The notes beneath the pieces were generated by a model, which saw nothing but the letters and a program-made list of their open reading frames with translations, was not told the origin of the DNA and ran no database searches. From the NCBI GenBank assembly GCA_914767715.1, contig OU612072.1:556001-620000 (forward strand): 64,000 nucleotides of DNA, written 5' to 3'. Both the position numbers and the translations under genes were made by a program. This stretch comes from Membranipora membranacea (lineage: Eukaryota; Bryozoa; Gymnolaemata; Cheilostomatida; Membraniporidae). Shown one piece after another: positions 32,331-47,000 of the stretch (the stretch's first letter is position 1; each line of letters starts with the position of its first letter).

Positions 32331-34600
32331 TAACAGAGAGCTGAATGAAAATAAAACCTCTCGCTTTGAGAGCCAACTGCCAACTGCATAGTAATTTTAT
32401 TAAAAGATCTCAAGATCTTTTTTTATACCAAGCTACTGGTTTGGAGAGGTTAATCGTTTTATGGAAAAATGTCAACAATTGCATAAAATCTCATTTCCAC
32501 TACATTAAATCTTAAAATCAACCACAGACAAAAGATCTTAAATCCAAGCAATTAATCCTGCTATAGGGAATAAATGGCATGGTCATTAAAGTGAGGCTCA
32601 TCAATTTTCGAATCTGAGGTAAGTAGTTGAAAAAAGGATCAGGTAACCACTTGACGACCTGCACAGGAGGAATTTCTGAATGTTTTCCAAACTGTTTTTT
32701 TCAACTATCATATCAATATGTTTGCAACAATAATGGCGTGATTTTAAATGGAAAAGTCTGATCAGTGGGTAACCTGTCGCTAATTGATCAGTATATCTAA
32801 CATTTAAATAGTCTGCCTGCTGCTTTGAAGAAATAAGGACATACATAGGGTAGTTGCTTTCTCCCGTTGGTTGTTCTCACAAAGCCGTTGATTGTCAGAA
32901 GTTGTTGAAAAGGTTTAACAACTTGAAGGTTCCATATATACCCCTACAACTGGAAATAATCATGCTGAAGAATTATTATAATACATTGAAAATACAACAA
33001 TATTATGAAAAGAGGTGACAAATGATAGGAAGACCTGCAAACATGCAAATTCAATATTGCGCCTACGGCATCGGTAGATGCTGTTCATTGAAACAGGATG
33101 ACTTCCTACATTACCAGGGCCCATGCATCTCTCACAATGTAGTTATTCTCTTCTACAGACAACAATGAACCACTTGAACCTAGGCTCAGTTTCGGTGGCG
33201 ATGATTCCTTTAATTAAAAAGTTTGGTGCTTCCTGCCCTAAGTCTGTTTGATTTACATAGCAAGATACACCATCGGTAAAAAGTTTCGTATTATGAGATC
33301 TGACTATGAAATATTTATATCTGCATTGTTACTTTGCAGTAACACTCAAATTACCATATTTCCGAGTTTGTAAGAAGTCTGAGCTACTTGTCAGTCGCAA
33401 AAATGAGAGCTCTGACCCCTGATGGCCCTCTCACATCTCCAACCAGGAATCCAGGGGAGTTAGGCATCTGAAAGATATATTGTAAGATGAATATCTGTGC
33501 AGAATTAGAAATCTTTCAAATGTTGAAGGAAACCAAGTTGAACATAAACATGTGGTTTGTGAGCCGCTTGTTATAATTGTTGGAAAAAGGATTTTCAAAC
33601 ATTGTTTATCAACATGTTAACACCCACAGACACAGCCATGCTCAAATTTGGTAAACAACTTAATTTGTAAACAGCCTGTCTGCAAACCAAGAGCAACTAA
33701 TGTGACACCTCTGTTGACTAACACATTTCTTCCTGAGTTAATACATTGATGGAAATCATGTAATTTTTTTAAATTTTCTTTTTCTTTGTAGTTCAACTTA
33801 AGCTATTTTGTGGCTTTCTAATGCTATCAAAAAGTCTCTGAAACTCCTACCAGAAAGTGGAAAAAACCTGTTTGAAATTTCTTTTGTTATGCAAATAGCC
33901 AAATAGCTTCGATCAAAATAGGTCAATAAATTTCTTTTTCTCAAATACAATGGAAGCCATGCTCAATTGACTGTGAATGCATTCATTTGAACAATGCAAT
34001 TATTACAATTTTATTGACTGCGCTTGCTAACAATGACTCATTTTGAATGACAATTGATGCATCGCCTATGAATTAATTGGGGGGGGGGGGGATCTTTGGG
34101 TAAATCTTCTGCTGGAGAAGGTATAAAATCAATGAACGTAGTAAGTTTTGTATAGGTCTGTATTAAGAGTTATGCCCTCAGCATGTCTGCACAGTTACTG
34201 TGAGATGTTGGTAGGTGGGTCGGTACTTTGTATTACATGTCGGTGGTTTGGAGAGCTGCAAAATCTGTAACAAGCTGGCTTGTAAGAGTAACCTCCTGTC
34301 AGATTAATCTGTCAGTTATAATTTAAGTTCACTCGGTTGGATCAAGTATACCTTATATAAAGTTACTACTACTATAAATTTGGGCCTCCATAACATCTCC
34401 GTCTCAGGTTCGGAACCATCACATCTCTAGTTCCAGCATTGACTGGTACACACACAGTCTCATTGTCCTGTTTTTTATTATGAGACGGACGCTCCACTGA
34501 ACATCATAGGGTGTTAGAAATACGAAAAACCGCCCATCGGTTTTTTATCATATTATGCAATATCTCCTTACTACCTTAGATGACTAAAGGATCCGCAGGA
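32331..34600. other. 2.3-kb unannotated stretch
   Basis: No exon chain or transposon protein found. A G homopolymer (about 34079-34091) and two short frames with weak exon-like borders at 33405-33475 on the minus strand are the only notable items. I do not call a gene. Confidence 0.35.
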
Positions 34601-34617
34601 TGAAAAGTTAGCATTTT

Positions 34618-35122
34618 AAGTACACTGGGAGTACACTGGGAGTACACTGGGAGGACACTGGGAGTACACTGGGAGTACACTGGGAGTACACTGGGAGTAC
34701 ACTGGTAGTACACTGGGAGTACACTGGTAGTACACTGGGAGTACACTGGGAATACACAGTGAGTACACTAGGAGTACACTGGGAGTACACTGGGAGTAGG
34801 ATGCAAAGTTAGCATTTTAAGTACACTGGGAGTACACTGGGAGTACACTGGGAGGACACTGGGAGTACACTGGGAGTACACTGGGATTACACTGGGAGTA
34901 CACTGGTAGTACACTGGGAGTACACTGGGAGTACACTGGGAGTACACTGGGAGTACACTGGGAATACACAGGGAGTACACTAGGAGTACACTGGGAGTAC
35001 ACTGGGAGTACACTGGTAGTACACTGGGAGTACACTGGGAGTACACTGGTAGTACACTGGGAGTACACTGGGAGTACACTGGGAGTACACTGGGAGTACA
35101 CTGGGAGTACATTGGGAGTACT
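34618..35122. repeat. 11-bp minisatellite (AGTACACTGGG)n in two blocks
   Basis: The unit AGTACACTGGG repeats about 40 times with point variants (GGGAGG, GGTAGT, GGAATACACA). It is split into two blocks, 34618-34797 and 34820-35122. Each block is introduced by nearly the same non-repeat leader (GATG.AAAGTTAGCATTTTAAG, at 34598-34619 and 34800-34821), so the array is also a two-copy higher-order repeat. Because 11 is not a multiple of 3 and no frame contains a stop, the minus strand is open in all three frames as a repeating undecapeptide (YSQCTPSVLPV). I treat this as a by-product, not a gene. Confidence 0.93.
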
Positions 35123-37470
35123 GCAGACTTATCTTATTATAGATATAAGTCTCAGATACCATCATAGATAGATAGATCGATCTCTATTAGGTACTATACT
35201 CAGGTACATAGATAGATAGACTGATCTCTATCAGGTCTGTCAGAGAATCACATAGTAGTTAGGCTGATATGAATACCACCTGGTGTACTGTCAGTACCAA
35301 GTAAAGGTTACAGGTCAAGCACTTGATCGAGTGTCAGTTGTGGGGAGGGGGTCAGCTAGGTGAAGCACTGTAATAATACTCAGATAACTGCTTGCTGACT
35401 TTGTTATAAGGCTGCTAAAAATACTCAACTGTCTAATGTTTAGAGAATTAAAAAAAGTATAAAATGTGACAGGTGAGGTGATCTTTTATCGTTGATAGGT
35501 CAAATGTCTGTTTTAAAAGCTAGTTTAATTTTAATTGAGTGTATGATATGATATATAATATGTCAGAGATCACAAAGACAATGGTTGTTGAATGTGAGGG
35601 GCGGCGGCGGCAGGCATTACAAATATTTAGAAACCAAGTCTAAAAATTCCCAGCTAGCAAGCACTATGCAGCCATGCCCCCACCCTCTCCCATATCCATT
35701 AACATATAGAAAGATAACTCCTCTAAATTTGTATGTGATAGATAATGACTGTTTACGATGTAACTTCCAGATTAATGGCTACAATATACAGTTTAATCTG
35801 CCTGATCATTTTCAATGAGATTAGCTTATTGAATTTGAACAAGATTCTCACAGTGTCATTTGCCAATTGTTTACCTTTCAATTGACATCAACATCTTAGC
35901 CAAGCATAATTGGATGTATTGTTGGTATCCAAGTTATTTACCCATGAAGTCATAATCATGATAAGCCAGTCAGAATGTTCATTTTGTTTACACTGGCATT
36001 CATAGGCAACCTTCACAGAACTTATAAGGACTGGTACCAGTAGATTTAAAAATGGACAATCCTGTGGGTAAAGACACAGACTATCATATAATGCTGGCTC
36101 AACTCTTGAAGTTGACCAAGAAGCGCGGAAAATCAATGAAACCTTTTTGCAAATACTGGAGAATGAGGGCGCCAGAGAATTTAAGGTTTTTTTTTGCGAG
36201 GCAATCTCATTCTTGACATAATAACTCTGTACAATGATGAGCTTTGAAGCAGAGTTTAGTGTAATAATTTGATAAAAATATACAAATGAAATTAGGACAA
36301 TTATCTAGCTCTTTGCATAAAATGTTACAACTTCCCGCCCCTCACTCTTCTGACAAAGAATGCTCTTGATTGCAATTACACCCAAACAATCATCATTATA
36401 AAATTGAATATTCGCGAAATTCAAAACTCATCGCATTCATTATCAGCAGCAAAAGACAGGAAGTCAGGTCAGCTTACAATGACTCCTGTCTCTCTGATTC
36501 CACTAGTGTGTCATGATGACCTGTTACAAGTGCAATGGAATGTGTATGAAGGATTAACAAATATTGTTAATTATACTTAATTGTACAATTAAAAATTTTG
36601 ACAACAAAGATATCAAGGTAATTATGTAATTATGCCTGTTATTGGCTAACCTCCCTGCTTGTGGCACTCAAGCTGACAGATTAAAATTTATAACTTTAAA
36701 CGGGGTTGCCACTAGTCTAACATTTTAATACTATCTGTACTAGTGCCAACACCTACTAGGGAACTACCATCCAAGAGTGAGAAAGAAATATGCCAAAATT
36801 GCTTCCTGTACACCATATAACTGAGATGGCTGGTAATGATGTAGTATAACATCAAGAGCTCCTTTGTAGACGGGTAATGAATATATACCAGGGTTACGAT
36901 AGTTGATTTACCTTTGCCTCCCTCAGCCCACATACAATAACATTCAGAGCTAACTCCATGCTCAGAGCATCTTTGGCCAACAAATAGAAATAGCTGAAAG
37001 CCATTCACTCTCAAGAATCACAAGGAGCGTAGTTTAGACTATGCCAATAATCAGTACTCATACTACTTGCTGTGACACCAAGTTTGAGTTTTTTTTAGCA
37101 TCAGTCAGCATGTTTTCAGTAGTCAGTGGTTCTGTGGATAATATGGCCTCATTCACATATCACTTCTCTCCACTTAGGCATGTAAGACAGTTGATACAAA
37201 ATAATTCCTAGCTCATCTTGGGGGCGATGTTGTACATTTATATTAGTAGCAAAGTTTAGCTGATGTATTCTATTTATGCAGTTGCTGCCAATATTAACAG
37301 ATTGCACAATATAACGTAGGGTATGGTACAACAAAGAAGAGTTGAACATATGTATTGTGTCGGGTCATCATACTCATGACTAAGAGTTTTCTGTGCTTAC
37401 AAAAATTGTGAGCCACAATTCGAATGGAATGCTTTCATTTTCCATCATGATGAAACGAAAGGAAAAGATT
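35123..37470. other. 2.3-kb unannotated stretch
   Basis: Short GATA-type repeats (35165-35235) lie next to the minisatellite. Otherwise there is no recognised gene. Upstream exons of the coiled-coil gene could lie here or further left, but I could not identify one ending in phase 0. Confidence 0.3.
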
Positions 37471-37472
37471 TG

Positions 37473-37565
37473 CCCCGGCGGGGATTTGAACCTGGGCCTC
37501 CCGCAATATAGATTTTGATGCTACCTTGCACAGCAATATCTATTCATTACAGCATATCTTGCCTG
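37473..37565 (-). repeat. Degenerate tRNA-like / SINE head
   Basis: The minus strand has a B-box match (GGTTCAAATCC) within GGCCCAGGTTCAAATCCC and a weak A-box-like TGCTGTAATGA about 60 nt upstream, ending in CCGCCGGGGC. The arms do not fold into a canonical cloverleaf. It is probably a tRNA-derived SINE relic. Confidence 0.35.
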
Positions 37566-38091
37566 GTCATCTAAATACAAACTCATTGAATACAATGTCA
37601 ATCCAATTGTATGATATTGACTAGAACTGTAAAGGCTTATACTATGACTATACAATAGCAATAATGAAAGTAATTTACTTAGCAGGCAGGGTTAATTACA
37701 CAATAATGGTTGCTGGTTGGGTAATGATATATAGGTCAGTTTCTGACAATTCTAGAATTGTACAGAATTGTCAGACAATTCTTGGGAATGAAACGCAGTG
37801 TATTATCCTGTCACAATCTCTACCCTCTATTACCAGTCCCTGTTGCTTATAATATCACCTTTTTTTGTAGGATTGCATTATATTATTTTACACTTGATCT
37901 ATACATTAATCTTCAATCACTTTGATTACCAGTTACTCGGCATTTGTGTCTAGAATAAATCTTAAATCTGCTGCTCAAGCTACTATAGTCTGTTTTATAC
38001 AGACTTGTATGTCTGTATATATTTATATTTATATACATGTATACCCGTATATTTGTTTTCTTGCATACATGATGACTGTTTGTGATCAAAG

Positions 38092-41000
38092 GAAGAGTTA
38101 GATAGTCTGAGAGAAGAAGCTCTAGATAAACAATTAGATGATGAGAAGCAGCTCACTGACCTGCATGAGCAGTTATCAGCACTACTAGGTAAACACATAC
38201 AGAATATTCTGGGATATGAAAAAAGTCAATTACTGAATACAAATACAGAAGATCCTACAGGCATAACAATCATTAGTGGAGCTGCAGCGGAAAAAGAAAT
38301 GTATCATACTTATAATCTCTTCCTGGAGACTGATAGAACACTCAAAGCGTACAATTAGTACCAGGACCTCTAAGGCACACCACTGACATGAGGCAAATTC
38401 TGTTGAATATAATTATTTACGCTGTAAATTGTATTTTAATTACCACAACTTTGCGTATCAGTCCCTCGTGCTGAAGGAAGGCTGATAGTCTCCTCGCCAG
38501 GTCTCGGAGAGGGAGTAATGAAAGCTTCGAAATAAATATTCTCCTCTCCATCTTTTGAATCGTGGCGTTCATGATGTTTTAGCCAGTTGACATGGTTGTA
38601 CTGATTACTCACTCACAGCAACGAGTTTACAATGTATAAAGTTAAGATCTTTATCATCTATCATATTATGTGTATATTAAATGATATATATATATTATCT
38701 GACAGGGGAGGTCAGACAACTCGAAAGAAGTAAGAAGAAAGAGATTGATTTGATACAGTTAGAACTTACAAATAGGGATATTAGGATAGCTAAAATAGAA
38801 TCAGAATTCTCTTTTAGTAAAGAGCAGTCCCAAAACCAGGTGAATATCAGTTGCTGTTGCCCAGAGTGCTTTGGGGAACACTATCGATCTGAGATGTATA
38901 TGCAAAAGTATAGAACATGATCAGCGCAGCTATAGGGTGGTGGCACCCCCTCCCACATTAGATTTGTACCGTAAGGTCGCGTATTGTAACCACGTGGCTT
39001 GTTGGTGAACAGACCTGGATTAATTTAGGAAACAAAACACAGATTTTAGCCATATCACACCACAAGCTCACTGTCATTTAACCACAATATCTAGCCGCCC
39101 AGGCATTATAATGATCAAGAAATGTGCACACTATGTGTTACATGCTAATGCCCTCCCACCACACTGCACAGACCTGACCACAGCTGTCCTACTTACTTCT
39201 TCAAAACAAAACATTATGATACATTTCTGTCTGCCATAATAATAATCATTGCATCGACTACTAGTTGGAGAAGAAGAATGCTGATTGGTTAACAATTGGT
39301 CAGATCGTTTCTAATTGGATGATAATTTTATGTAGTTGTAACGAGGCAAACAACTGCAAGGTTATTACAAGGTCAATACATTGAGCTCTCCAATTTTATA
39401 TGTCTCTTCTGAGGTCGGATATTGTCAATAAAAATAAGAGATATATAGTCGATGCTAGCATGTTACAACTGAGTTAGTATGTATGTTCACTCATTAGCCG
39501 CCTGCCTATAGAATTTGGAAGCAATGCCCTTATTATTACCGCGGTATGCTTGACTAAGTTTTAACCACTCATGGACATTAACCATGCGGCTACAATAGGC
39601 GACCTTACGGTAGTAAGATGACATCTCTACTGTCCATATCGTAGTTATCCCCACCTCAGCACTCTGTCTTACTTATCAGAGCGGCAGGTATCATACTAGT
39701 GTCCTACCATAACGCTGCCTCTGCATCATTCTTATTCTTACACTAGCCACCACCAGTTTCAGTGCAGATCTGAGTGCTGAGGTTTGGTCACCATCAATTT
39801 TATAAATCACCATAGCTCATTCTGTACGCCTCAGATAATTGCCAAAGATGGCTACATATATTTCTCATCATAAAAATGTAATGGGCAAACACGTCCGAGG
39901 GTCTTGATCAATCTCAACATTCAAGTCAAGTACAAATATGATTTGGCAGTGTTTGGGAGTTGTCTCCTCATAGTTATAGCCGGCAGCAATCATTGAGGAG
40001 CAGGTGGAGAGGCGTTATCTCAGGTTATCACTCTATGTTTACAAGGAGTTTTGAAGTTGCTGAACAACTTCGTAGTTAGGGTTGTGTCTAGCTTTGTGCG
40101 GCAGTGACAGAGTGTACAGTTTTGTTTTTGAGATGACTACATCTTTATATATTCTGATTGTTGTGATTCCGATTGTTGTGAGCGACGCAGCAAGCAGCAA
40201 TAAAAAACTGCTCTGACATTGTTTTTAGTAAAACCTATACTAGTAATATTTAACAAATGATAAAACATTTTCACCGAGCGCGGAAAAAGAATAGCAATGA
40301 CTTAGACTCGGATAGTACTTCATCTTCCTCTGAACCTACACTGGTTTTCACAATGAAGCCTAATTCAACTGAGGAACATGTCAACCAAGTGCCATATTAT
40401 CTGGACAAGATAAATGCCATTCAGAAGAAGCTGGATAGTACCTTTAACCAAACATCAACTATAGAAGTTAAGGGCACTACCAAAAACCCGCAGATAGTGA
40501 TTGTATGTAAGACCGCTGCATTCGAGTGGATCAAAACTTCACTCAAACTTTCTCAAAACTAAAGACATTGAAGGTGTGTGTTCTAAGTTAACTGTTGATA
40601 AAAGTGGAGCATGTATAAGTGTTTCGAAAAAGCTAAAAAAAAAGGAAAAAAAAGTTTATACTATCAACTTTTTTAATAGGACATCCACTATTTTGGTGAA
40701 CGGAAATTCAGATATTAAAGTGGCTCGACCGGTATATAAGGGCCAGTCAAATTAAAGCGATCACCCAGCCATATCAACTTCAAATGAGGTTAGCAGCATT
40801 CAAATTCCTCCTGCTTTTTCAGAAATAAGAGGAGCAGTAGTGATTTTTTTTTAATAGGAATCAGATGTGCTGATGCGTAATTGTGTGATACACATGCCCA
40901 ATAAATTTTCCTTCCAAAAATTGCATCGGAAAGTGGTGAAAATACACCTGATGTCTTCCAAAAACTCCCAGTTCCAATGATTTCAAATCATCCGCTTCAA

Positions 41001-44000
41001 ATTATACAAGCTCTTATTGGTCGATTTTGACATTATGATTTATGGTTTCAGAGGTAGCCTAGATACCGTTGTCAACATTGAAATTGACCGTTGTAATTAA
41101 ATCCTATAATCCCAGTGGGATGATCCAACATAACAATAGCTATATCATAGGCTTCTATTCAACTTTATTTATGGGTGTCTGCGAATCACAATTTCTTATA
41201 TAACACACTTGACCACTTGAGATCGCAACGTCGACTGGCTGTAAGAGGCGGAGACCAAGGCCATTCTCCGCCTCTAATTACACTGATCAGCCAATGGTCT
41301 TGCTTGTCACCAGAAAATACTAATTATGATTAATTTCCGTGCACCCCCTCATTAGCCTAGTACTTTAACTATTTCATGGCTCACTACGAGGAACTAATGT
41401 CTAAGATGCCTCATCACGTTGTTGATGCTGCCAACCAGGATTATCAATCAATCTGCCACACAGCTCTGGCTTGTGTAAAAAACTATGAAAGAGATAGCTT
41501 CTCAGACGAAAGTAATATGGATACATCAATCAATAGTCCATCTTTCACACATAGCAAAGATGGAGCTACTGAGCCATCGCTCCCAACTCACCCTGTCCCA
41601 TCAACTTCATCAAACATTGAAAGTGTGTCATCAAAGGGTTTGCCTTCCCATCCCACCACCCCTTTCCAACAGAGCCCAGTCAAAAACCAGTACCCAATCA
41701 ACAATACCGCCAGTCCTATATCACCCATCCCCAACACCTAATCTCCTATTATCCAGTCTGACATAGATATCACTCATGTTCGAACCGCTATAACAAATTC
41801 CTCTCCCATCAACCAACAGTTTAAATCTGCACCTTTAACAGGAGACAAGCTGAGACAGGAATGCATGACCAACTCACTCCACCAAAGAAATCAAGAGAAA
41901 AATCAAGATCTCCTCTCAATAAATCGATCCCTCCACCAATCTCTGACGTAAGTTCTTACCCACCAATTTCTTCACCACCTACCAAAATGCCAGACTGCAG
42001 TCTAGTTATGTGCAAGGCTTTGAACAAGTCACTGCAGTCAAGATATCAAGAACTGGAAGAGGTAGTCAATAACCAGACCAAGATCATCTAACAAATGCAG
42101 GAGAGCAGAAACATCGGACCATTAACCAATGACACATCACGTGCTCACCTGAGCCATTTCTCAGAAACTATGGAGCAGAAATTTAACCATCAACTGTTCT
42201 GTGTAAAACAACAACTAGAATCTTCCATCAACCAGAAATTTGGAACGTATGCAGAGGTTGCTGGAAAAACACAAAGGCACGGCACTGGTGCTCATGTTTC
42301 CCCCTCCATACCAACACCACACACTTCGACTCAACAAAACCAGGCAAACCCTTTATCCCAACCACCATCCTTCCAATCCCAAGGCCTGCCTTCCCATTCG
42401 CCACACCATAGTGGATCACCAAACAATAATACCCTTCACAGCAGAAAGTCAAAACTCAAATCATCCAGTAAGGACCAACACAGCTCAGACCATCCACAGT
42501 CAACGCATAGAGAACCATTTGCACCTGAAAGAAACATTATCGTTAATATCAAATGTCTGATCATCCGAAACTGGCCATTCAATTTAGAGATACTGCTACA
42601 GCTATAAAAATTGTAACGGAATGGAATTGTCTCCTCTTTGGTGGAGACCACAAGACCCCAAGACTCAGAATTTAAACTGTGCCATGTCCCTAAAGAAGGC
42701 AGTAACAATGATATAGAGCGAGATGTCAAAGCAGTTTATCTGGAGGCCACTATTGAGAGACTCTCAAAAGGTGGTAAGACCTTGCGCACTGTGAAGGTAA
42801 AATTCGCATCACAAACCGATGACATGAAACACGCTATACACAAGTGTATACCACTCAAATCTTTATTCATATATTGCCACCTATCAGAAATTTCAACTCA
42901 AAATGTCTAGTTATTTTACTCAAGGCATGAAAATAGCTCATCTAAGTATTAGAGGGCTTACAAGCAAAATTGATGAAGTCAAAAAGATCTTACATGAAAA
43001 TGATCTTGATATTTTTTGTTTATCTGAGACTTTTCTAAATGAGTCTAAATCAAATAGTTTTTTCCATATATTGAACTATAATATTGTAAGACAGGATGGG
43101 AATACTGGTCAAGGAGGGGGTTTGCTATGCTGCATACGTGTTGGTATTTCATTCGAAGATATCAATATTGCGAACCATTCAATGCCTGAGTCAATTACTT
43201 TTAAAATCTCCAAAACCCACTCACAATCTTTTTTAACATGCTTCGTTTGTCGCCCACCTAGCGCACTTGTTGATTGGAACCATGTCTTCACTCATTACAT
43301 CGAGAACATTGTATCAATTTGCAGGGAAGTATTCATTTTGGGTGATTTTAATGTTGACCTCAGTCATAACAGCACATTGGTCAGGTGGTTTAGAAATGAC
43401 ATAAATCCACTTGGACTTACACAACTAATAAAGGATTTTACAAGAATTGCAGAACATTCTGAATCTATCATTGGCCACATATACACCAACCAACCAGCCA
43501 ATGTTCGTTCTAGCTTAGTTCTGAAATACTCTTTAAGTGATCCTTTCTTGATTATGGCAATACGAAAAAAGAGTGTTGTAAAATCAGAGAAAAGAATTAA
43601 GATAAATTTCAACGATTATAGCAAATTTACCGATGAAAATATACACAAATATTTCAGCAATGTTGACTGGCACCAATCTCTATGTTACAGCAACATCAAC
43701 CATGTCATAGAGAATTTCAATGAAACTTTCTTAAATTTAACATCAAAACTTATAAAACGGAGGACTCGCTATGTCAAATCTGAGGTCCTTCCTATGTGGA
43801 TTGATGATGAAGTGCGTGATCATATGAGACTAAGAGACCAGTATAAATCTCAAAAGTTATGGGATTTTTATAAAATTGAAAGAAACTTAGTCACTAACAT
43901 GATAAAAAGAAAAAAGAAGAAGTATATGACAAAACTGGTTGAAAATTCCAAAGGCCATAATACCAAATCATTGTGGAATGCGCTAAATATCAGAAACAAA

Positions 44001-47000
44001 ACTAAAACTTATATTGACAATGCTGCTGATATTTCTAGCAGTAATTTGAACGAGCATTTTACATCTATCGCTGTGAAGCTATCAAAAGATTTTCTTTGAT
44101 TTCTGATTTTTCTAGTACTTTACCAAATTACCACCACAAAGGTTTCAAACAATTTCCAAAATTTACAACAGTCTCATTGCATAAGCTTCTAAAATCAATA
44201 CCCATAGGCAAAAGCACTGGTCCTGACCAGATTTCAGTTTGGATGTTAAACAAAACATTTCCCTACATAGGTCCAGTGCTCACAGATATTTTCAATAGAA
44301 TTTTAGATGAAGGAGTATTTCCAAAAGTCTGGAAAATTGCTCGCGTAACCCCTATTTTTAAGTCAGGGTCAAAAGATGACCCAGGAAATTATAGACCTAT
44401 ATCAGTTTTACCCGTTCTTTCGAAGATATTTGAAAAACATTTAAATATTAATATTCAGATATTTTTGAATGAAAACCATCTAATATCTTCATCGCAGTCC
44501 GGTTTTCGCACTGCACATTCATGCAGCGACGCCGTTCATAAAATTATTTCTGACTCTTCTTCTGAGAAACTCAAACAAAAGAAGAGTATTTTTCTGTTTA
44601 TTGATTTTTGCAAGGCATTTGATTGTGTTGATCACCAAATATTAAAAAATAAACAACAGAACTTTAATTTTGAGAACAAGGCATTTTTGTTGCTATCATC
44701 ATTTCTACAGGACAGGCCTCAGTATCTTCATTTTGATGGTGCAGTGTCATCAATACTTGACATCAATATTGGGGTTCCGCATGGTTCAATACTGGCACCA
44801 ACTTTATTTCAGATTTATATAAATGATCTACCAAATCTACCTCTCTCCTCGAACTCTTATGCATATGCTGATGACACTGTTTTTGTAGCAAGCCATTCTG
44901 TTCCCTCTACGTTAGTTCAAATTTGTAATCGAAATTTGGTTTCAATCAACAAGTGGTGCAAAAATAATCACATGACAATAAATTATAAAAAATCACACTT
45001 TTTAAGTTCTTTTGGGGAGGATTCATCATTAAATTTAAAAATTGACAATAACCAAATATTTCAAAGGCATGACACTGAACTTCTTGGCTTTAAGTTATCT
45101 GACTAATTTTCATTGAATGGCCATTGTGAGACTGTTTTGGATAAGGTGTCAAAAAATACAAACTTACTTAAGCTATGCAGACCCTACTTGACCACACATT
45201 CTGCTAAACAATTTTATTTTCAATTTATTCACTGTTATCTCATTTATGGAATCCATATATATAACAACTTATGTGCATCAAATTGTGGGGTTATCCGAGA
45301 TCTTAGCTGACCAGCACCTTATCGGAATTGCACCATCTAGACCGAGAGTGCTGACAGGCTATTAACCTTGACCTTGGACAGTCATGGCGAGATCTCGTTC
45401 TCTTTACAGTACATCTTTATAGGTGAGTAGACGTTCAATTAAATTGCTCTCTTATATTATACTGCATACCATATACCAAACCTCGCTACGCCTAGCTTTA
45501 CATGGGGCAGTCGGCTTTAGAGCCAAAATATCAAAATAGAAAACCCATATTCATATCATATTATTTGTTTGTAGACATTGGCTAACCATAAGTTAGTCCA
45601 GCGAGTGAAATCCCATTCCCAGTCTCCAAAATTGGAAAGTCTGCAGGCTTTCCGAAGTTGGGGAAGGCTTCGGATAAACTGTGAATCAGCATCATCTCAT
45701 GAGAAGAGGTGCAGGTTCACAGTAAACCACATTGAAATCGTGAGTGATTTTTGTGGTCAGTTTGTGAGTTTGTGAGTTAGTGGTTAGTGAGTTAGTTAGT
45801 GGTTAGTTAGTGGTTGTTGAGTTAGTTTGTGGTGAACTACTAGTGATAAGTAGTAGTTGGTTTGTGAAGTTAGTTTGTTATACTGTTGTTGTATAGTGAA
45901 CCTGGGGGAATTTGTTTGTTGTTATTGTTTAAGTGTCCTACTCTCAACAAAACAAAAAGTATATTAAAACCCAAATAGCCACCATGGGCTCGAAATATCG
46001 AGACTTCCCTACTTTGGAGATTAACCCCAAGGACGTATTTGGTTCTTGGAAGTTGTCTTTAGACAGGTTTACTGTCGCAGTAAGGTTTGAAGTTTGTAAC
46101 AGGGGAACCAAAAAGGTGACTACTGGATCAGTTGAGACCGAAGTAAACGTGTTCAACAAGGAAATGAAGTTATGTGCATTGTTGAAGGCAATTAGTAATG
46201 AAGGCTTCCAAGCCTTGCAGGCCCAAGGTATAGATCTTTCAAGCGAAGAGCTGACCTATGACCAGGTTTTAAAAGCTTTAAAGAACGCTTACGAAAGAGA
46301 AGAGTCCTTAAATGTTAAATTATGGAACTTAAACAGTGCTTGTCAGCAGACGAGCGAAGATTGTAGGGATTATGTTAGACGTGTGGAACATTTGTCCCGT
46401 ACCACAGGCATATTTAAATCCACTGATAGTTCATTTAGCCCTGAAATCAAAAGGGGTGCTAATCAGGAATTAGAAAGACTTTAGCACAGATTATAGTAGT
46501 TAATGGCCTGCAAGATTTAAAATTAAGACGTGAATTAATGGCAAAAAAACGACCTTGATTGGGAGTCCCTTTGTAGTATACTGGCCTGCCATGGTACAGC
46601 TGCTGAGCCAGATAAGAAATTAGATCGTACCAGTATTATTGTCCCTGCAGTGCCCATTAAACAGGAAGTTTCTGAGGCCAGGTATGACCCAAGGTATTCC
46701 CGCCGGGACGGTCGTAGTAGCAGTAGAAGTAGGCACGATTCTCGTGACCAAAATTCACGCAATGACAGTAGAGGCTGTAGCAAGGACAGGCATGATAGAA
46801 GTAAAAGTAAGGATAAGGATGGTAGGAAAGCCCAAGCTAGTAGCGGCTTGAATCATTGTTACCAGTGTAGTGATCCCCATCACAGAATTAGAAATTGTCC
46901 CCACGCCATTTGTCACTTGTGCCAGAAAAAAAGGTCACACAGTAATAGACTGCCCTTCTAAGTTCAAGTCTAGTAGTAGTGACCAGCCCAAGTCTCTACG

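Noticed and set aside
33405-33475. Minus-strand exon (MPNSPGFLVGDVRGPSGV...) with a CTTTCAG acceptor
   Set aside because: A single short open piece with no partner exon in matching phase and no recognised family; insufficient support.
34608-35165. Several overlapping minus-strand frames encoding a YSQCTPSVLPV repeat protein
   Set aside because: They are produced by an 11-bp minisatellite with no stops; the three frames give the same peptide, so openness is not evidence for coding.
40855-41355. A further insertion splitting LINE ORF1
   Set aside because: The interval lacks coding signal, but I could not find terminal repeats or a target duplication, so I do not annotate it as an element.
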